Assembly (NCBI GenBank): GCA_945873955.1
Contig: CAMCFA010000011.1
Location: 1 to 49,237 of the forward strand
DNA: 49,237 bases
Direction of reading: 5' to 3'
DNA from: an uncultured Clostridia bacterium
GTDB taxonomy: Bacteria > Bacillota > Clostridia > Oscillospirales > Ruminococcaceae
The number at the start of each line of letters is the position of its first letter. Positions within the stretch are counted from its first letter, which is position 1. The position numbers and the translations under genes are program-made. The notes below the pieces were generated by a model. It saw only the letters and a program-made list of their open reading frames with translations, was not told the DNA's origin and did no database searches. Positions 45,625 through 49,237 of this stretch are shown in pieces.

Positions 45625-48387
45625 TTATCTTTCTCCGGGAAAATAAAGCTCCGGATATGTGCCGATTATCGTTCCGTCGCTCATCAGTCCGGGAATCTTT
45701 CCGGTGAAGTCATACTCCCCTCTTTCCCAGTTGGTGATGTTCGTTGCAGGATAGTTGGAGGTTCCGCCCTCGATTATTGCCGCACCGATACATTCATTAT
45801 TCTTGATCGCGATCTCTACAAGACCGTTCTGGAAATCCGAAACGTATTCAGCCACGAACAGGCAGAAATCATATTCACTATCGACGGCATTGCACCATGC
45901 TGCCTTGCTGCCGTCGCCGAAGCTGCTGGACGTACTGCTCTCCATGCTCCATACGCCGTTTTCCACGCGAAATTTCAGCACCTCGCCGTCGCTGAAGCTG
46001 CTGGACGTACTGCTCTCCATGCTCCATACGCCGTTTTCCACGCGAAATTTCAGCACCTCGCCGTCGCTGTCAAGGCCGTTAAGCGGTTCTTCTGAAATGT
46101 CTGCCATAAGCAGGAAAGAGTCTGCGAAACTCTTTATGTAACAGGCGGTCGTGTTGGCTGTTGCTATATCGTATTCAAGATCGTAGTCGCCGTAGTCGCC
46201 GTAATCGCTGTAATCGTCGTAGTAATCGTAATCGTCGTAATAATCGTAGTAATCCTCGTAATCATCTATGTCGTCATATACGTCGTAATCATAGTCGATA
46301 TCACCATAGCCGCCCACCTGTGACATATTGACAGAAGCCAGATCATATATCGCGCCGATCAACTTGTTACTTTCCGTAAGATTCGTAAAATAATCGGTGA
46401 TGTCCTCAGACATTTTGTACATATCATCTTCGGAGGCATTCTCTATGTCGATAAGCGTGTAATTTCTGCCGGGCTTGGGGGCTACCTCGCCGGTCGGCTC
46501 GTCAAGGGACATCACAAGCTCGCCCCTGCCGTAGCCGCTGATGTCCGCGCCTAATTTGCACACAGCGCCCTTCCCCTGCGGCTGTACTGAGAAGCTCAGC
46601 TTGGACTTCGCAAGCGTCTGCTTAAGGTCGTTGTCGCCGGAGCTGATCATCTCCGCAAGGTCGGAGGACATGTACAGGGTGTAACTTCCAACAGCGGTGG
46701 GAACGCCGAAAATATCCGCAGTTCCCGCGTCGGTATAGTCCATATAGATCGCATACTTGATGGAATCCGCTGATTCATTCTCGCTGCGGAGCATTACTGC
46801 TTCTTTCAGCAAACCGGTCATGTCGTACTCTACTTTGCCTTCGGTCTCGGAAGTCCCGTTTATGCGTATCGCAAAATACTCCGCGTCGTTCACGGAAACT
46901 ACTATCTCGGTATCCTTTTCGCCGGAAAGCGCCGCAACCTCTGCGGTACTCCCCTCGGACTCAATGGACAGCTTTCCGCCTGCTAAGGTGTTGTTGCTGT
47001 TTACAAAGAACGTAAACGCCGCCTCGAAATCAGCGCTGCTGTCCTTTATGCCGTCAACGGTGCTGTTAAGGGACTCAACAATGTCGTCAAGGTCAATGGA
47101 GCTGTCGATAGCTTCAAGATACTCTTCAAGCTCCTCGTCCTCGCTTACAGCGTCTGCAACGATCTGAATGATCTCGGCAAACTCCTCCTTGCCCAGTTTT
47201 ATCTCAACGGTAAGCCCACTGAACTTAAGCCCGCCGACTAGCGCTTCACCGTTTCCGCACTCAATGTCATACTCCTTGAATGCTGCCTTCAGCTCCTTGT
47301 CGATCTTGGAATAGAGCTTTGTAACGTCATACTCCGGTATCTCCGGCAGGTCAACATTTTCCGAATGAGCCGGAAGCTGTGCGGTCACGCCATACTCCGA
47401 CATACCGGGTAATACCATTGTCAGAGTACCGTCCTCCTCATAGCGTATCTGCGCGCTGATTATGGAGTCGTCCTCGGAGGTGATATTCAATGCGTATTCG
47501 TATGCGCTGCCGCTGTCAATTTCAGACGCGGTGTATTTCAGCGTATTAACGCCGTCAATGATATCGCTGACAGAAGAATAATACTCTGAACCTACCGAAT
47601 CGCGGATCATCTGCATAACGCTGTCGTCAAGCTCCAGACTGCCGGAAACACTGACTTCCGCCCCGCTCATTCCGGTAAGCTCATTTATGTACACCGCGCC
47701 GAATTCCAGTGCGCTGGCAATCTCCGAAAGTCCGCTGTCCAGACTTGAACTGCCGGGTTCGACTTCGACAATATCACCGTAGGAGAAATCTCCGTTTGCA
47801 GCGTCCGCCGCGGACTCAATGACATTTTCAGCCGCGGAGGGACTTACACCGGCTTTCATTGCGCTGCGAACCACCGCGTTCATGGACTCGTCGGGAACGG
47901 TCAGATTTGAAGCTGCCTGCATTGCAACGGAATACGCATAGTTCGCGTCGCCCATTATCATGCGGGTGATGCTCGCCTTGTTGAGGTTATAAACTATCGC
48001 CCCCGCGCCGCCAAGAACTACAACCGCTCCCGCAGCGATACAAAGTCCCGGTATCAGCTTGCTGCGCTTTTTCTTCGGGGCAGGCGTCAACGGGACAGGC
48101 TCGGCGGTGTAGCGCACCGGCTGGGGTCCCTCCTGGCTGTACGAAGGCTGCTGAGCGGCGGTCTGCGGCTCTGCGGCTTTGTAGTACTCGTTCATAAGCA
48201 GCTCTGTGGGGTTCTGGGGCTGTGCGGGTTGTGCGGGTTGAATGGGTTGTGCGGGTTGGATCGGCTCAACATTCTGAACCGGCTGCGGAACTGTGTTGTT
48301 CTGCGCCGCGAATTCATTAGCAGCGCCGCAATTAGCGCAGAATTTCGCGTTTTCCGGCAACTGCGCGCCGCATTTCTGACAAAACAT
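45625..48387 (-). CDS. Large zinc-ribbon, single-pass membrane protein with extracellular domain
   Basis: The true start is ATG 48387 behind AAGGAG; the earlier ATG at 48462 falls at the transcription start. The 920-residue protein has a zinc ribbon (C3, C6, C17, C20), a Pro/Gln-rich spacer with PAQP repeats, a basic KKKRSK segment, a membrane helix (about 111-135) and a large outer part. The outer part contains beta-rich regions, an Asp/Tyr-only stretch of about 45 residues (about 692-740) and a perfect 25-residue tandem repeat. Proteins of this layout are frequent in Ruminococcus-type genomes, but the function is unknown to me. The cytoplasmic ribbon might sense or bind a partner while the outer part faces the wall. 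Confidence 0.8.
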   Translation of the reverse strand: MFCQKCGAQLPENAKFCANCGAANEFAAQNNTVPQPVQNVEPIQPAQPIQPAQPAQPQNPTELLMNEYYKAAEPQTAAQQPSYSQEGPQPVRYTAEPVPLTPAPKKKRSKLIPGLCIAAGAVVVLGGAGAIVYNLNKASITRMIMGDANYAYSVAMQAASNLTVPDESMNAVVRSAMKAGVSPSAAENVIESAADAANGDFSYGDIVEVEPGSSSLDSGLSEIASALEFGAVYINELTGMSGAEVSVSGSLELDDSVMQMIRDSVGSEYYSSVSDIIDGVNTLKYTASEIDSGSAYEYALNITSEDDSIISAQIRYEEDGTLTMVLPGMSEYGVTAQLPAHSENVDLPEIPEYDVTKLYSKIDKELKAAFKEYDIECGNGEALVGGLKFSGLTVEIKLGKEEFAEIIQIVADAVSEDEELEEYLEAIDSSIDLDDIVESLNSTVDGIKDSSADFEAAFTFFVNSNNTLAGGKLSIESEGSTAEVAALSGEKDTEIVVSVNDAEYFAIRINGTSETEGKVEYDMTGLLKEAVMLRSENESADSIKYAIYMDYTDAGTADIFGVPTAVGSYTLYMSSDLAEMISSGDNDLKQTLAKSKLSFSVQPQGKGAVCKLGADISGYGRGELVMSLDEPTGEVAPKPGRNYTLIDIENASEDDMYKMSEDITDYFTNLTESNKLIGAIYDLASVNMSQVGGYGDIDYDYDVYDDIDDYEDYYDYYDDYDYYDDYSDYGDYGDYDLEYDIATANTTACYIKSFADSFLLMADISEEPLNGLDSDGEVLKFRVENGVWSMESSTSSSFSDGEVLKFRVENGVWSMESSTSSSFGDGSKAAWCNAVDSEYDFCLFVAEYVSDFQNGLVEIAIKNNECIGAAIIEGGTSNYPATNITNWERGEYDFTGKIPGLMSDGTIIGTYPELYFPGER
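45919..46068. repeat. Perfect 75-bp tandem duplication inside the large membrane protein gene
   Basis: Units 45919-45993 and 45994-46068 are identical base for base and keep the frame, adding 25 residues (SDGEVLKFRVENGVWSMESS and five more). Confidence 0.95.
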
Positions 48388-48467
48388 ATTATTCTCCTTA
48401 ATCAAACGACTGCGCCGCATTACGCGCAGCCTCAAACCAAAGCAATAAGCATTCTCTGCCATTCAGA

Positions 48468-48496
48468 ATTATAACATATTTCCAATAATATGTCAA
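48468..48496 (-). promoter_or_regulatory. Promoter of the large membrane protein gene
   Basis: Minus strand TTGACA (48496-48491), exactly 17 bases, TATAAT (48473-48468). Confidence 0.9.
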
Positions 48497-48510
48497 TATC
48501 TGCTTGTACA

Positions 48511-49086
48511 TCAAAGGTCTTTGAGGATAATTATGGGTATGGGCGGGCAGTTCGGGCGGTTCACAAAGGGCATTTCGATAACAGTGAACCTGCTGCTGTC
48601 GATGGTCGGGAGGTACTCCAGCAGCGCGTCGCGCTCCTCAAAACCTGTTTCCTTGCCGTAATAGATGATAAGCGTCATGATACCGCCGCTTTTCAGCAGT
48701 TTCAGTCCCTGCTCTATCGCCGGGATACTGGTGGATTTACTGGTGAAGATATTGTGGTCGCCCTTGGGCAGCCAGCCGAAATTAAAGGTAATGCAGGAAA
48801 CGGTGTTCTCCTCGAACATTTCGCCCATTTCGCTGTGGCTCTTCAGAAGCACGTCGGTTCGCTCCGTCATACCGTTTGCGGCAAGCAGAGCCTTTGTGCT
48901 GTCCACTGCGTCCTGCTGGATATCGAAAGCGGTGACGTGACCGGATTCCCCAACTAGCTTCGCCAGCAGGAGGGTGTCGTTGCCGCGCCCGGCGGTGGCG
49001 TCAATGCAGATGTCGCCCGGCTGTACCTTTTCCTTGATTAATCTGTGAATTATGTTAAGTGCGCTGAAATGCTTTCTGGGGTCCAT
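48511..49086 (-). CDS. mnmM: MnmM/YtqB-type tRNA methyltransferase
   Basis: The 191-residue class I SAM methyltransferase has motif I DATAGRGNDTLLLAKLVG near 29-46, AFDIQQDAV near 53 and the family-typical ITFNFGWLPKGDH near 98-110. The last block with its LPKGDH is characteristic of YtqB/MnmM (formerly rRNA methylase family PF06962). MnmM methylates the aminomethyl group of the wobble uridine in tRNA of Firmicutes. ACGGAGG lies before ATG 49086, and a promoter with an internal palindrome precedes it. Confidence 0.88.
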   Translation of the reverse strand: MDPRKHFSALNIIHRLIKEKVQPGDICIDATAGRGNDTLLLAKLVGESGHVTAFDIQQDAVDSTKALLAANGMTERTDVLLKSHSEMGEMFEENTVSCITFNFGWLPKGDHNIFTSKSTSIPAIEQGLKLLKSGGIMTLIIYYGKETGFEERDALLEYLPTIDSSRFTVIEMPFVNRPNCPPIPIIILKDL

Positions 49087-49118
49087 AGTTTCCTCCGTGT
49101 TTTTGATTTTGCAGTATT

Positions 49119-49147
49119 ATTATAGCACCTCGGCGAGGTTTTGTAAA
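49119..49147 (-). promoter_or_regulatory. mnmM promoter with palindrome in the spacer
   Basis: Minus strand TTTACA (49147-49142), 17 bases, TATAAT (49124-49119). The spacer contains the palindrome ACCTCGGCGAGGT (49127-49139). Confidence 0.75.
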
Positions 49148-49211
49148 GAGAGGCGGGGGTTATCATACAATTTGTAATTTGTCGGTGCGTTGTAATTATT
49201 ATGTGAGGTTG

Positions 49212-49237
49212 TCCGTGGCTGCCTACGGCAGCCGCGG
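49212..49237. repeat. GC-rich hairpin cut by the window end
   Basis: GGCTGCC/GGCAGCC with loop TAC. It could be the first arm of another hairpin element continuing beyond the window. Confidence 0.3.

Overview
The window looks like a chromosomal segment of a Gram-positive, anaerobic, fermentative gut or rumen Clostridium-class bacterium, most likely Ruminococcus or a close relative in Oscillospiraceae. The evidence is pyruvate formate-lyase with its activase, rubrerythrin, a SigK-type sporulation sigma factor, an ECF transporter S component, several cytoplasmic glycoside hydrolases, an LPXTG-like surface protein, strong AGGAGG ribosome binding sites and near-consensus TTGACA-17-TATAAT promoters. 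No rRNA, tRNA or CRISPR array was seen. This assignment comes from gene content, not from a database search.

Region 1 (1-9.5 kb) is AT-richer accessory DNA. It begins with the cut end of an IS66-type accessory gene. A minus-strand cassette follows: XRE regulator, zinc-ribbon membrane protein, SPFH/GYF protein, and a PASTA-repeat protein that looks broken. Then comes an island of toxin-antitoxin and defence-like genes: a degraded serine recombinase, an HTH protein, an intact MntA/HepT pair, a Fic AMP-transferase with its own HTH, a ribbon-helix-helix protein divergent from a SLOG/DprA-like protein, a second nucleotidyltransferase/HEPN-type pair destroyed by a stop codon and a palindromic element, a 69-aa protein and an AlbA_2/ATPase protein. 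Several of these genes carry candidate palindromic operators at their promoters.

Region 2 (11-25.8 kb) is GC-richer core genome: sigK-like, GNAT, a TSUP transporter split into two coupled half-genes, pflB-pflA, a surface protein, rubrerythrin, and a complete phosphate regulon pstS-pstC-pstA-pstB-phoU-phoB-phoR. The regulon has a Pho-box-like leader, a terminator-like hairpin after pstS, and a PstS whose two lobes are in circularly permuted order. A TtcA-like tRNA thiolase follows.

Region 3 (25.8-38.6 kb) is mainly on the minus strand: an ECF S component, a DUF4358 lipoprotein, a GH26 enzyme, a second GH26-like enzyme, an inactive-looking NlpC/P60 protein, a large GH2 with CBM6-like modules, an HD phosphohydrolase, a FapA/DUF342 protein and an AI-2E-family transporter. 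Both GH26-type genes have predicted leaders folding into a three-hairpin junction. One promoter also carries a perfect match to the catabolite-repression cre consensus.

Region 4 (39-49 kb) holds an XRE regulator, an RlmD/TrmA-family methyltransferase, an unknown protein, a TetR regulator with its operator, and an IS110-family element with a structured non-coding leader that is a bridge-RNA candidate. The element sits between TetR and a three-gene membrane operon. After that come two abutting three-armed palindromic elements, a large zinc-ribbon/TM/extracellular protein with a perfect 75-bp tandem duplication, and an MnmM/YtqB methyltransferase.

The most unusual signal is a recurring nucleic-acid architecture: an outer stem enclosing three hairpins, seen at 8919-8989, 28506-28601, 30368-30435, 45391-45484 and 45482-45578. 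Two copies differ by compensatory substitutions that keep the pairing.
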